NCBI RefSeq assembly: GCF_000682695.1
Contig: NZ_AWFG01000030.1
Span: 124,001-188,000, forward strand
Source: Hyphomonas chukchiensis
Lineage (GTDB): Bacteria; Pseudomonadota; Alphaproteobacteria; Caulobacterales; Hyphomonadaceae
DNA: 64,000 nt
Direction: 5' to 3'
The notes below the pieces were generated by a model. It saw only the letters and a program-made list of their open reading frames with translations. It was not told the origin of the DNA and did no database searches. Both the position numbers and the translations under genes were made by a program. Shown here piece after piece: positions 34,622-45,274 of the stretch. Positions within the stretch are counted from its first letter, which is position 1; each line of letters opens with the position of its first letter.

Positions 34622-34825
34622 TCTCAGCAAGTGGAAACGCCTGTCAGGCAATAGCCTCACCCTTGTACCTGACTTCGGAAAGTCCGGCCTTGAAGTCTTT
34701 TGATTTCCCTGGCCCACTAGCTCTTGCGGCCATTTTTTAAGCTAGGGGTGTTCGTTGTAGGACATCGCCTTTGCTTAGTAGCGAATTTAGGCGGCGATAG
34801 TCGTGACGCAGCATTCGTGTGCCCC

Positions 34826-36136
34826 CTAAACCATCTCCAGCAATCCGTTCCTGTACAGGGTTTGCAGGTGGAGGATGATGTCCTTGGGGGGCGGGGCGGT
34901 GGCGCTTTCGGGCCAGGCGATGACGTGCGGGAGGGTGAAGCCGGCGGTTTCGGTCGTCATGCGGCGGAGGATGGGCGCCAGCGTGGCGGGGAAGGTTAGC
35001 AGGCCATTGTCGCAGGGCAGGGTCAGCGTGTCGCCGGTTTCGATGAAGCGCAGGGGCGCGGCGCGGGCGACGCGGAAGCGGTCTTCCGCCGTGGCGCGGG
35101 GCAGGGGCTGGACGGGGTCTGGCGCCCAGCCCGTATAGGGGCCGGCGGTGAGGGCGTCGAGCCAGGGGCCGGCCATGGCCTGAGGGTTGTCGATGATGGC
35201 GCGCGCCTGCGTGTAAAACTCGTCCAGCCGGTCGCGCATATAGGCGGCGACTTCGGGGGGCATCCGGCCGTCAATGGCGCCGACCGTGGCGGGCGGGCCG
35301 CCGCGCCAGTGGCCGTTCGCACTGGCAAATTCCAGCAGCAGGGGGGCGAGCTGGTCGAACAGGTTGCGGGGGGCGAAGTAGACGTTGAGGGCGAGCGACA
35401 CGCCCACGCCGCGGGCCGAATGCCACGCCCCGGCGGGCAGGCAGAGCAGGTCGCCGGGGCTTAGCTCCACGGTGCGGAAGGTCATGTCGGCGGGGGGCGT
35501 GCCGGGGTCTGCGGCGGCGGAGACGATCTGGCCGTCCTTGTACGTGGCGTTGGCGTCGGGCCAGGGGCGCGCGGCTTCGGTGGAGAAGGTCCAGCGCTTG
35601 CGGCCGGCGATCTGGAGCGTGGTGGCGACGCGCCGGTCATAGTGCATGGGCAGGCCCGCGCCATCGGGCGAGACATAGCAGTTGACGCCCACCGTGCCGG
35701 AAAAGATGAGCTGGGCACGGAGGGCCTGCGCCCAGCGGGCGAGCGCGGGATCGGCCATGTGGATATTGGTGATGCAGATGGTGGCGCCGGCGGTCAGCAG
35801 CTCGGTGACCTGGGGGATCTGCGCCTCGAACATGGGGCGGCGGCTGCCATCGGCCTCGCCGCCCGCGAAGGAGGCCATGAGGTTGAAGCGCCGGTCCTGA
35901 AGGGTCTCGCCGCGCGCGAGGGCCTGTTTCAGCCGCGCCCAGCTGAAGATGTGGGCGAACTTGGCCTCGGGGCCTTCGACATTGAGCGACTGGCGGGCGA
36001 AATAGTCAGTGGCGAAGGCCTCGGGCGTGAGGGGGCTGAGCAGGGCCTCCAGCTCGCGGCCGGTGAGGGGCGCAGGCGCGGCGGCCGCGTCAGGCGCGCC
36101 GGGGCCGAGCAGGGCGTGGAAGTCTGTCTGGGTCAT
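34826..36136 (-). CDS. JmjC/cupin-like 2-oxoglutarate oxygenase (RoxA-type)
   Basis: A 436-residue protein. The core double-stranded beta helix has HYDRR (His-x-Asp iron ligands), GRKRWTF, ELSPGDLLCLPAGAWHSARG (second His) and SLALNVYF. This order matches JmjC/cupin ribosomal oxygenases such as YcfD/RoxA, but the substrate is unknown. The gene has normal high GC and separates the two AT-richer segments, so it belongs to the core genome. Confidence 0.8.
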   Translation of the reverse strand: MTQTDFHALLGPGAPDAAAAPAPLTGRELEALLSPLTPEAFATDYFARQSLNVEGPEAKFAHIFSWARLKQALARGETLQDRRFNLMASFAGGEADGSRRPMFEAQIPQVTELLTAGATICITNIHMADPALARWAQALRAQLIFSGTVGVNCYVSPDGAGLPMHYDRRVATTLQIAGRKRWTFSTEAARPWPDANATYKDGQIVSAAADPGTPPADMTFRTVELSPGDLLCLPAGAWHSARGVGVSLALNVYFAPRNLFDQLAPLLLEFASANGHWRGGPPATVGAIDGRMPPEVAAYMRDRLDEFYTQARAIIDNPQAMAGPWLDALTAGPYTGWAPDPVQPLPRATAEDRFRVARAAPLRFIETGDTLTLPCDNGLLTFPATLAPILRRMTTETAGFTLPHVIAWPESATAPPPKDIILHLQTLYRNGLLEMV

Positions 36137-36201
36137 GGGATATGCGCCGCCGCGATTACCTTACGTTGAGCCGAAGCCTAGACGTAAACGGAATTAGAGT
36201 G

Positions 36202-36419
36202 GGGCTCAAGGCGGGGGGCGTGTGGGGGCGGCAAGTGGCCTTTGCTAGTTGGGAGGCCGCCTTCATTGAGACCCGGTTCGACCCGGCCCTAAAAGCCCTG
36301 CGCCAACGCTTCGAAGCGGCCGGAAAGCCGTTCAAGGTCCCATCATCGCCGTCGCCCGCATCCTGCTCACACACCTCAACGCCATCGTCAGGGAGCAGCG
36401 AAACTACTTGCCGCGATAA
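36202..36419 (+). pseudogene. IS110-family transposase C-terminal remnant, frameshifted
   Basis: Positions 36202-36340 read RQVAFASWEAAFIETR then FDPALKALRQRFEAAGKPFKV, like the IS110 (transposase_20) C-terminus. At about 36340 one base appears to be lost. Reading on in the next frame gives IIAVARILLTHLNAIVRE, ending NYLPR and a stop (36417-36419), exactly the continuation expected. Only about 70 codons survive; no N-terminal DEDD domain is present. Confidence 0.8.
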
Positions 36420-36509
36420 CAGTTGCTACGCTTGCTATCATGATAGTGGGATTAGCGCTGAGGGTGGTGCGAGCGGATGCCCCGAAGTTAATCAAAAGTT
36501 TTCGCGCGA

Positions 36510-37586
36510 TTAGTCTTCCCAGTCTTCTTCGAACGCCCCAGGTGGAGGCGACGTGCCATAGAATGCCTGACGATGAAGATGGATGTTGACTCTTGCTGCG
36601 ACATTTTTCTGAGGCGTATTGATTCCGAGTTCTTGGCTAATTGTGGTGTTTTGAATCATCTCTTCACCCCATATTCCCAAATTACCGTCCCAATACGGAG
36701 AACGCAATATGGCCTCGGCGGCGTCTTCGAAACTCCACTCATCCTCCTTATTGCGCGCAATGTACCACGACTGTTCGCCCGGGTAATCGATTCGATCCAG
36801 TGGGCGACTGGCAAAGCCACCGGGCTCTCTAGGTCTAGTGCTAGCCCAGTCTCCATAGATAATTCGGGCTCGATTTGAATTCCTTGAAACTTGATCAAGC
36901 AAAACCCGATTGGAGAACTCAATCCGAGTGGGCGTGTCAGAGCTAAAGCTAGAAAACATTTTTGGTATAGACGTACACGAAATAATTATAGGTATTTGGG
37001 CGTCGATCTTCGTTGAAATTTCAGAAATTACACCTGTAAACCAGACCGCCAATTGTAGCGGATCTCTCGTCCAGCCGCCCTCAATGAGAATAGCGAAGTC
37101 CGCTGTGCCTGATGAAGCGAAAGCATCCATTATATCCACAAAATTCTCAGGAAAGCGATCACGGACAATTCTCAACAAGTAAGGACGATTGAGGGCTTGC
37201 ACCCTTTGAATTTGCTGTTGGATTTCGTCTTGGCTTTGCCCACGGGTCTGAATTGTGGGCATAACATTTGGATATTGAGAAACAAATTCAATCCAGTTTT
37301 TGAAGCAATCTTGCGGCTCGAATAGAACGGCCAGCTCTTGCTGAGCCGTAGCTTCCAGATTCGTAAATTGGTAGTCGCGATCAAGGTCAAGAAAGTACAT
37401 CCTGTTTGGGAATGCCCTTTCGATCCTATCAATGGTTCGGCTGAGCGAGTTAGAATTAGCCCACGGTGCCAATAGAAAGCATGGAGTTATGAGATTCTTT
37501 GACGCTCCCAGTGAGAACTCGAGTCCGTTCATCTCACTAGCGCGAACCGCCAATGTCGGAACATATAAACTATTCTCTAGAGCCAT
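36510..37586 (-). CDS. 'Beta protein' family member (third gene of an AT-rich module)
   Basis: A 358-residue protein. The start NSLYVPTLAVRASEMNGLEF and the later blocks MYFLDLDRDYQ, VMPTIQTRG, FAILIEGGWTRDP and IIYGDWAST fit the Beta-protein family named after a phage T4 protein (TIM-barrel-like). The C-terminal part has WYIARNKEDEWSFEDAAEAI and YWDGNLGIWGEEMI. It lies 8 bases after the ImmA/IrrE gene. Lower GC than its surroundings suggests transfer. Function is unknown; the family call is moderately sure. Confidence 0.65.
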   Translation of the reverse strand: MALENSLYVPTLAVRASEMNGLEFSLGASKNLITPCFLLAPWANSNSLSRTIDRIERAFPNRMYFLDLDRDYQFTNLEATAQQELAVLFEPQDCFKNWIEFVSQYPNVMPTIQTRGQSQDEIQQQIQRVQALNRPYLLRIVRDRFPENFVDIMDAFASSGTADFAILIEGGWTRDPLQLAVWFTGVISEISTKIDAQIPIIISCTSIPKMFSSFSSDTPTRIEFSNRVLLDQVSRNSNRARIIYGDWASTRPREPGGFASRPLDRIDYPGEQSWYIARNKEDEWSFEDAAEAILRSPYWDGNLGIWGEEMIQNTTISQELGINTPQKNVAARVNIHLHRQAFYGTSPPPGAFEEDWED

Positions 37587-37594
37587 ATTTCACC

Positions 37595-38110
37595 CTAAGC
37601 GAGAACCAGATTCGACAATCGAATTTCCATCGCAGATTTAGATACTTGAAAACTTGCCGCCATACTTTCGATTGTAGCCTCAGCAACTATCCCCTTAAAG
37701 CGATCTTTAAGAACTTTCTCCACAATGCATGCGGGCATCACAAGATCTGCGGCCAATCGATTGGCTTCAAACTCTATACGTTCTGGAGCCCCCGACCTGT
37801 AAAGTACGTTGTCGGTGATGCCGCCCGGCGAGTTCTCTATGACCGAACGATGGAGCAAAAAATGCGCCATTTCATGAGCCAGCGTAAACCTCTGTCGTTC
37901 TCTGGCCTCGTTTCGGTTAATCCGAATATGGAATCCGCCATCTTCGCTAGTTATCTGGCCTGACACGCCTGTAGGGAGATTGGTCAGCTTTACGGACGAC
38001 ACACCCAATGCATCGGCCATGGCGCCGAGTTTGACCGGGATTTCAGATGTGAAATCATTAACGATCTGGCGCTCGTCATGGCTGAGTCTTGAAAATTCTA
38101 CCGATGTCAT
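37595..38110 (-). CDS. ImmA/IrrE family metallo-endopeptidase
   Basis: A 171-residue protein. His79-Glu80-Met-Ala-His83 is the zinc site, and FEANRLAADLVMP with Glu116 supplies the third ligand and the usual helix. A C-terminal MAASFQVSKSAMEIRL is the family's helix. There is no fused N-terminal HTH. ImmA/IrrE proteases cleave repressors in mobile elements and stress systems. A strong AGAGGG site precedes the start. It is the middle gene of a tight three-gene operon. Confidence 0.88.
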   Translation of the reverse strand: MTSVEFSRLSHDERQIVNDFTSEIPVKLGAMADALGVSSVKLTNLPTGVSGQITSEDGGFHIRINRNEARERQRFTLAHEMAHFLLHRSVIENSPGGITDNVLYRSGAPERIEFEANRLAADLVMPACIVEKVLKDRFKGIVAEATIESMAASFQVSKSAMEIRLSNLVLA

Positions 38111-38119
38111 ATTTCCCTC

Positions 38120-38575
38120 TCAACGTTCATTGTTATCAGTTGGGTCGAATCCTGCTTCTAATTCTTCCATATTTCTCATGCTGCGTGATCTGAAGGCAAC
38201 TTCGTCAATTCGCGCAGTAATCGCTTCATCGGAAAGCGCTTCGTCCACCCGCTTTTGTGCCGCTTCTTCAGCTTTCTCTCGTAGCTCGCGAAATGTGTAG
38301 AAAGCTACGAAACCGATCAGAATGGCTAAGGCGCCAAGAATTACGGTCACTGCCGTAAGCAAAACGCTCACGAATGACAAATAAGTAGGTAAGCTAAGCT
38401 CGGGCTCTCGGTCTGTTCCTGCAACGCCATCAACAATATCGACCACGCCCAATTGGAATAGGAGGAAACAGACCACTGCGCCTCCAATAAACACTGCCAA
38501 ATAGCCTGCGACTTTCAACTTCGCCGCTCCGTAGTCGTATTGAGGAAATATATGTTCACTAAACGTTCCTGGCAA
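38120..38575 (-). CDS. Membrane protein with cytosolic coiled coil (first gene of an AT-rich module)
   Basis: A 151-residue protein. Two hydrophobic segments (about residues 21-45 and 66-93) are followed by a charged helix FRELREKAEEAAQKRVDEALS and an acidic tail. The start is a TTG at 38575 with a poor ribosome-binding site; a later GTG would truncate the first span. No family is recognised. It precedes the ImmA/IrrE gene by 9 bases, so the three genes form one operon, and it could be a membrane sensor or effector. Confidence 0.65.
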   Translation of the reverse strand: MPGTFSEHIFPQYDYGAAKLKVAGYLAVFIGGAVVCFLLFQLGVVDIVDGVAGTDREPELSLPTYLSFVSVLLTAVTVILGALAILIGFVAFYTFRELREKAEEAAQKRVDEALSDEAITARIDEVAFRSRSMRNMEELEAGFDPTDNNER

Positions 38576-38656
38576 GGTTCTTTATTTTGAATTAGCCCGC
38601 CAATTCGGTTAAGCAAACATTAATCAACATTTATAAGCGGGCTGGAGCTTACCCTG

Positions 38657-40967
<2,311 letters not shown>

Positions 40968-40971
<4 letters not shown>

Positions 40972-41354
40972 GACGGAAACCCTTTCGGGACGGCGGGCGA
41001 GAGGCCGAGTTCCTTCTGGAGTTTCTTTGTGAGGCCGGCGGCGACGAGCAGGTAGCTGTCGCGGAGATAGGTGAGGAGTTCGGCGTCGGACATGGTCTCG
41101 GCACTGGTGCGCTGGATCCATTTCATGCCGCGCGAGGCCATGTAGGGCGCGCCGCGGCAGCCGGGCTGATCCTTCAAGATGTGGAAGGCAATGGGCGTGA
41201 CCTTGAAGGAGACCTCGGCGATCTCGCCGTCGGCATCATTGGCAATGGCGTAGACCTTGCCGCCGATCTTCCAGACATGCGCGTCGCCCCACTGGCGGAC
41301 ATAGGTCGAGTGGGAGAGGGATTGGCAATGCGCTGTGAACTCGTCGAGCGTCAA
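40968..41354 (-). CDS. MmcQ/YjbR family protein, first gene of the thiC operon
   Basis: A 128-residue DNA-binding-type protein of the MmcQ/YjbR fold. LDEFTAHCQSL at the N-terminus, WKIGGKVYAIAND, and SRGMKWIQ with ELLTYLRDSYLLV at the C-terminus fit. The start is a TTG at 41354 behind a GGAGGA site, just after the riboswitch. It heads a translationally coupled operon with DUF1801 and thiC. YjbR-fold proteins bind DNA in some cases, but none is known in thiamine synthesis. Confidence 0.87.
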
Positions 41355-41366
41355 GTCTGTCCTCCG

Positions 41367-41440
41367 TCCCTCGCGCCGGTATGAGCCGGATCAGGTTCAA
41401 AGGGTAACTCTCAGCCCGCGACCATCGCGGACACCCCTCG
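41367..41440 (-). ncRNA. TPP riboswitch (THI-box)
   Basis: On the minus strand the conserved THI-box pieces occur in order: GGGGTGTCC, GGCTGAGAGTTACCC, GAACCTGATCCGGCTC, ATACCGGCGCGAGGGA. The P1-P5 sequence signature is complete. It lies 12 bases before the MmcQ start and after a good promoter, so it should repress the mmcQ-DUF1801-thiC operon when thiamine pyrophosphate is plentiful. Confidence 0.95.
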
Positions 41441-41449
41441 GATACGGTG

Positions 41450-41477
41450 ACAATAGGATTTATTGCGGCATTTGCAA
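41450..41477 (-). promoter_or_regulatory. Promoter of the thiC riboswitch operon
   Basis: On the minus strand TTGCAA (41472-41477), 16 bases, TATTGT (41450-41455) form a sigma-70-type promoter whose start should fall at the first bases of the riboswitch. Confidence 0.6.
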
Positions 41478-41491
41478 AGGGGAAGAGGACT

Positions 41492-41522
41492 GCCGCTGGC
41501 GAGGCTGTATCCCGCCAGCGGC
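41492..41522 (-). terminator. Strong hairpin between the SDR gene and the thiC operon
   Basis: GCCGCTGGCG (41492-41501) pairs perfectly with CGCCAGCGGC (41513-41522) around an 11-base loop, just after the SDR stop codon. No clear T-run follows in the minus direction, so terminator status is uncertain. Confidence 0.45.
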
Positions 41523-41538
41523 TGAAGGCGTACCGGGC

Positions 41539-42297
41539 TCAGCCCTGATAGCTGTCGTTCAGCATCTTGAAGGTCTGGTCGAAGCGGCCTTCGCGTTCGG
41601 CGCTCCGCAGCATTTTGGCGCGTTCGACGGCGACTTCATCGGGTGTGTCCTCGATGCTGAAGCTTTCCATTGTCTCGGCGATGAAATCCTTCAGGGGCAT
41701 GTAGACTTCGCGGGTGGACTGGCCGGGGGTCAGGTCGGTCCGCACGCCGGGCGGGGCAAGTTCGATCATCTCGACATTCGTATCCTGCAGGAGGTAGCGC
41801 AGCGATTGCGTCCAGGCGTGCATGGCGGCCTTGGAGGCGCTGTAGGCAGGCGTATGCGCCAGCGGCACGAAGGCGAGGCCCGAGGTGACGTTGACGACGC
41901 GGGCGACGGGCTGGGCGCGCAGGTGGGTTATCAGGGCCGCGGTCAGGCGCATCGGGCCGAGGACATTCGTGGTGATCGTGTTCTCGGTGATCGTGAGGTC
42001 GACCGGATCGGCCAGCCAGTCTTCCTTGGCCATGATACCGGCATTGTTGAACAGCGTGTTCAGGGCAGGGAAGTCTTTCACCAGCTCTGCGGCGAAGCGG
42101 GCAATGTCTTCGGCATTGGTCACATCCAGCGTGCGGGCGTGCATGCCGTCGCGATCCTTGATGGTCTCATTGAGGCTGGCAGATGTGCGGCCGGCGACGA
42201 TGACCGTGTTGCCGAGGGCGTGGAGTTCGCGGGCAAGCTCGCGGCCAATGCCGGACCCGCCGCCTGTTATCAGGATCGTGTTGCCTGTGGTTTTCAT
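41539..42297 (-). CDS. Short-chain dehydrogenase/reductase (SDR), DltE-like
   Basis: A 252-residue NAD(P)-dependent oxidoreductase. The N-terminal ILITGGGSGIGRELAREL is the cofactor loop. NNAGIM, the catalytic Ser in VVNVTSG and the YSASK active site are all present. The C-terminal part APPGVRTDLTP is typical of classical SDRs called DltE. It is divergent from an HxlR regulator gene, the usual arrangement for regulator and target. Confidence 0.92.
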   Translation of the reverse strand: MKTTGNTILITGGGSGIGRELARELHALGNTVIVAGRTSASLNETIKDRDGMHARTLDVTNAEDIARFAAELVKDFPALNTLFNNAGIMAKEDWLADPVDLTITENTITTNVLGPMRLTAALITHLRAQPVARVVNVTSGLAFVPLAHTPAYSASKAAMHAWTQSLRYLLQDTNVEMIELAPPGVRTDLTPGQSTREVYMPLKDFIAETMESFSIEDTPDEVAVERAKMLRSAEREGRFDQTFKMLNDSYQG

Positions 42298-42351
42298 CGC
42301 ATGTCTCCTTGTGTTCAGCGGTGTTGAGCTGAAGATAGGCGTGTGCTCTCT

Positions 42352-42359
42352 TTACGTAA
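42352..42359. promoter_or_regulatory. Palindrome in the SDR/HxlR intergenic region
   Basis: TTACGTAA (within CTTTACGTAAG) sits between the divergent SDR and HxlR genes, and a related ACTTACC lies about 30 bases downstream. It is a candidate HxlR operator controlling both genes. Confidence 0.35.
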
Positions 42360-42405
42360 GAAGGCACCTGAAAGAATTATACTTACCAAAAAGAGAGTAT
42401 GCGCC

Positions 42406-42831
42406 ATGGCTGGCATTTCATCATTCACACGGGAGCAGATTGCCGAGGCCGAGCATCATCTCGATACGCCCTCGCCGGAAACGGACCCCAAGGTCGACCG
42501 GCTGGTCAACGAGCTGATCGGGCGCGTGGCCGACAAGTGGACCATGCTGATCCTGGAAGAGCTGAACGAAAAGGGCGTGATGCGCTTTTCCGAGATCGGG
42601 CGCGCCATCGAGGGGATCAGCCAGAAGATGCTGACGCAGACCCTGCGCCTGATGGAACGCGACGGACTGGTGACGCGGACGGTCTATCCGGTTGTGCCGC
42701 CCAAGGTGGAGTATCGGCTGACGGCACTGGGCGAGAGCCTCGGCGCGGCCTTTTGCGGCGTCTGGGTGTGGGCCGAGCGCTACCTTGAGGAGATCGAGGC
42801 GTCGCGTGAGGCTTTTGACACGCGGGATTAG
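42406..42831 (+). CDS. HxlR family transcriptional regulator
   Basis: A 141-residue winged-helix regulator. The HxlR domain covers about residues 40-125, with VADKWTMLILEELNEKGVMRFSEIGRAIEGISQKML, LTQTLRLMERDGLVTR and VEYRLTALGESL. The start at 42406 has an AGAG site. It is divergent from the SDR gene it probably controls through the palindromic intergenic region. HxlR proteins often sense quinones or aldehydes via Cys; the only Cys here is near the C-terminus. Confidence 0.92.
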   Translation: MAGISSFTREQIAEAEHHLDTPSPETDPKVDRLVNELIGRVADKWTMLILEELNEKGVMRFSEIGRAIEGISQKMLTQTLRLMERDGLVTRTVYPVVPPKVEYRLTALGESLGAAFCGVWVWAERYLEEIEASREAFDTRD

Positions 42832-42840
42832 GCGCGGCCT

Positions 42841-43836
42841 CTATTCCATTGATCCGTTCAGCCGCTTGGGCATGTTTTGCCACATCGCCGCTTCGTCATA
42901 TTTCTTGTCAGAGGCGTTGACCACGCCGGGGGCCGTGTCGAAAAAGCTTGAGAGATAAGGTTGCATCTTATCGACCAGCGGGCGGGCCTTTGCGTCGAGT
43001 TCGATCTTCTTCTGCTGCTTTATGGCGTCGCTGAAGATCGGGTCTGCAATGGCGGGGATGGACCAGTAATAGCCGCCATTGCCGGAGTTCATGCTCTCCA
43101 TGAAATTATGCTTCCAGCCGGTCAGGTAATCGATTTCCTGGCCGTAGAGGCGGATGAAATAGAAATCGAGATCGCGCCTGTGGTCGGGGCAGGCCTCGCG
43201 CAGGGCAGTGAGGCGTGTTTCGGCGAGGCTGAAGAGCGGTTCGCCATATTTGTGTTTCACCGACATGTTCCAAAGGGCCGCTTCGCTTTCGAGGCGGAAG
43301 GCGGCGTGATCGGAATAGGGGCAGATGCCGAGTGGCTCGCCCGATACGGCCGGGTGAATACGGCCTGATCCGGCCATGGCGGCGAGATAGGGGAGCGCCG
43401 TTCCTGTCAGCACCGCAGAGGCCGTATTGTAACCGTAATACTTGGCTTCGCTGCCATCGGCCTGTTTGAGTACGATGGTTTCCTGGTCGGAGCGCCAAGC
43501 ATAATCATTCTGCCTGATCGCGGTCAGCATGAGCGTGACATAGCGTTCCAGCACGTCCAGATCGCGCGTGGTGTTCACGGCAGCGCTCATCAGCGTGGCG
43601 GCAATCGCCTGGGCGTCGGGCCGGTCGGGGCAGGTCGCGATCGCCCATTCAGCCAAGGCGACAATCGGAACGGGATCGCTCTGCGTGCCCTGCCGGATGG
43701 CGGTTTCCATGTCGTAGAGGCGTTGCTCTGCGTCGGCCGGGCAGGCGCTGTCGGGCGCGGCATGCGCGGAGGGGAGGCAGGTCGCAAGGGCAGCGAGGCC
43801 GAGCGAGAAGAGTGTGCGGGCAAAGGGGAGGGGCAT
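42841..43836 (-). CDS. Secreted protein, tandem paralog 1
   Basis: A 331-residue exported protein: signal peptide ending PSAHAAP. The mature region has CPADAEQRLYDMETAIRQG, then a middle block with LERYVTLMLTAIRQNDYAWR and a tail with RLTALREAC and FYFIRLYGQEID. It is clearly related to the gene at 43871-44731 (matching blocks AWR, IHP/VHPMFTGAP-like and RLTALREAC/RLRALREAC). No named family is recognised. Start at 43836 avoids overlap with the paralog. Confidence 0.65.
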   Translation of the reverse strand: MPLPFARTLFSLGLAALATCLPSAHAAPDSACPADAEQRLYDMETAIRQGTQSDPVPIVALAEWAIATCPDRPDAQAIAATLMSAAVNTTRDLDVLERYVTLMLTAIRQNDYAWRSDQETIVLKQADGSEAKYYGYNTASAVLTGTALPYLAAMAGSGRIHPAVSGEPLGICPYSDHAAFRLESEAALWNMSVKHKYGEPLFSLAETRLTALREACPDHRRDLDFYFIRLYGQEIDYLTGWKHNFMESMNSGNGGYYWSIPAIADPIFSDAIKQQKKIELDAKARPLVDKMQPYLSSFFDTAPGVVNASDKKYDEAAMWQNMPKRLNGSME

Positions 43837-43870
43837 GAGAGATTCCGTATTGGCGGCGGGACGTGCGCGA

Positions 43871-44731
43871 TCAGTTGTCATCGACAAGAGCTTTCATGGC
43901 CGCAATGTCGACCGGCACGGTGAGTTTCCAGTCTGCGAGGGGCGGTTCAAGCCCGGCATAGGTCATGAAGTCTTCGAGTTCGGTCAGGGCATGCCCCGCC
44001 AGTTCGACAGCCTTTTCATCATGGGTCATCGTTTGCTGCTCTGTGGCGGCATGCGCATAAAGCTCACCGAGTTCGTAAGTCAGCCGGGGGCGCAAGAAAT
44101 CGCAGGCTTCGCGTAAGGCCCGCAGGCGATTGGTCGCAAAGGTGACCTCCCCGTCCCAGCGGTTCTCAGCCGCATCGCGAAGGGCCTTCGCTTCTTTCAG
44201 CGCGCGATCCTCTGCACTTGGCGGGAAAGGGCACTCTGCGAGCGGCGCGCCCGTGAACATCGGGTGGACGGTCCCGGCATCTGCTAGCGTCAGCAATTGG
44301 GGCAGGATCGACTTGTAATAATAGTCGGTGACCGCGCTGTAGGTATCGACCTGGCTCGCGCTGCCATCGGGGAGGGTAATCGTCACGCTCGGAATCTCGA
44401 CTCGCCAGGCGCGGCCATTGTTGATCACGGCTTCATAGGCCTTGGAGAGGGCAACCAGCTGGGATTCACCTGGCGGGAATGCTTTTGCCACCGCATCAAG
44501 CAGCGGAACGGCGAGGCCATTCACGTCAGTCCGGTCGGCGCAGCGGTCGACCGCTGCCGCGGCGTACTGAAATACTTTGACCGTATCGTGTTCGAGGCCG
44601 CTCTTAACCTGGTAGCCGAGATTATAGAGGTTCTGCTCGGTCCGGGGCGGGCAGGCGGCGCCTTCTTCGGCGCTGGCCGGGGCATGTGTGACAAGTGCGA
44701 ACAGGGCGGCAGCAAGGGCGAAACGAAGCAT
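43871..44731 (-). CDS. Secreted protein, tandem paralog 2
   Basis: A 286-residue exported protein: signal peptide ending PASAEE. It shares with the preceding gene CPPRTEQNLYNLGYQVKSG (compare CPADAEQRLYDMETAIRQG), INNGRAWR, AGTVHPMFTGAPLAECPF and NRLRALREAC. Conserved Cys suggest disulfides in the periplasm. No domain is named. The pair arose by tandem duplication; the arrangement and orientation suggest one operon of two. Confidence 0.65.
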   Translation of the reverse strand: MLRFALAAALFALVTHAPASAEEGAACPPRTEQNLYNLGYQVKSGLEHDTVKVFQYAAAAVDRCADRTDVNGLAVPLLDAVAKAFPPGESQLVALSKAYEAVINNGRAWRVEIPSVTITLPDGSASQVDTYSAVTDYYYKSILPQLLTLADAGTVHPMFTGAPLAECPFPPSAEDRALKEAKALRDAAENRWDGEVTFATNRLRALREACDFLRPRLTYELGELYAHAATEQQTMTHDEKAVELAGHALTELEDFMTYAGLEPPLADWKLTVPVDIAAMKALVDDN

Positions 44732-44817
44732 GGGTCATGGCTCTCCTTGTCGCCTTCCTAGCGAAGGGGCAGGGCTACGTCATGACCCCTGGAGGGGATG
44801 GCGCGCCGTGCGCAGCC

Positions 44818-45174
44818 TTAGTTCTTCAGGGCCTGCTCCGTGCCGCTGGTCCAGCCGACGAGGATGTCGGCGCCGGTGTCGATGACGGGGCGCTTGATCA
44901 GGGTGGGGTGCTCGATGAGGAGCGCGGCGGCGCCGTCGCCGAGCGCCTGCGCCTGCTGGTCGGTGGTAAGGCTGCGCCATGTGGTGGAGCGGCGGTTGAC
45001 GAGGGCCTCGGCGCCCACGGCTTTCAGCCAGGCGGGCACGCGGTCGGGCAGGTCTGCCTCGGCGCGGATATCGACGAAGGCGACCTCATGGTCAGCGGCG
45101 GTCAGCGCCTGCATGGCCTTCTTGCACGTGTCGCAATTCTTCAGGCCGTAAAGCGTCAGGGGCGGATTGGACAT
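44818..45174 (-). CDS. ArsC/Spx/YffB family protein
   Basis: A 118-residue thioredoxin-fold protein. The redox motif is Cys14-x-x-Cys17 (LKNCDTCKKAM), followed by VAFVDIRAEADLPDRVPAWL, NRRSTTWRSL and HPTLIKRPVI, the ArsC-family core of the YffB type. It may reduce arsenate or, like YffB, act on other thiol substrates; there is no arsenic-resistance gene nearby. The start at 45174 drops an unlikely upstream extension. Confidence 0.9.
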   Translation of the reverse strand: MSNPPLTLYGLKNCDTCKKAMQALTAADHEVAFVDIRAEADLPDRVPAWLKAVGAEALVNRRSTTWRSLTTDQQAQALGDGAAALLIEHPTLIKRPVIDTGADILVGWTSGTEQALKN

Positions 45175-45274
45175 GTGGCGCGTCTTTCTGTGCATATTTG
45201 AGGGACGAAAAGAGGTGAATTCCGGAAGCAATGCAAGGGTGAGGGCGTGGGGCATCATGCGGCGCCCGCTGCGA

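Noticed and set aside
34603-34825. Gene or tRNA in the gap after the OLD nuclease
   Set aside because: No open frame with family features, no tRNA-like cloverleaf and no clear promoter could be supported.
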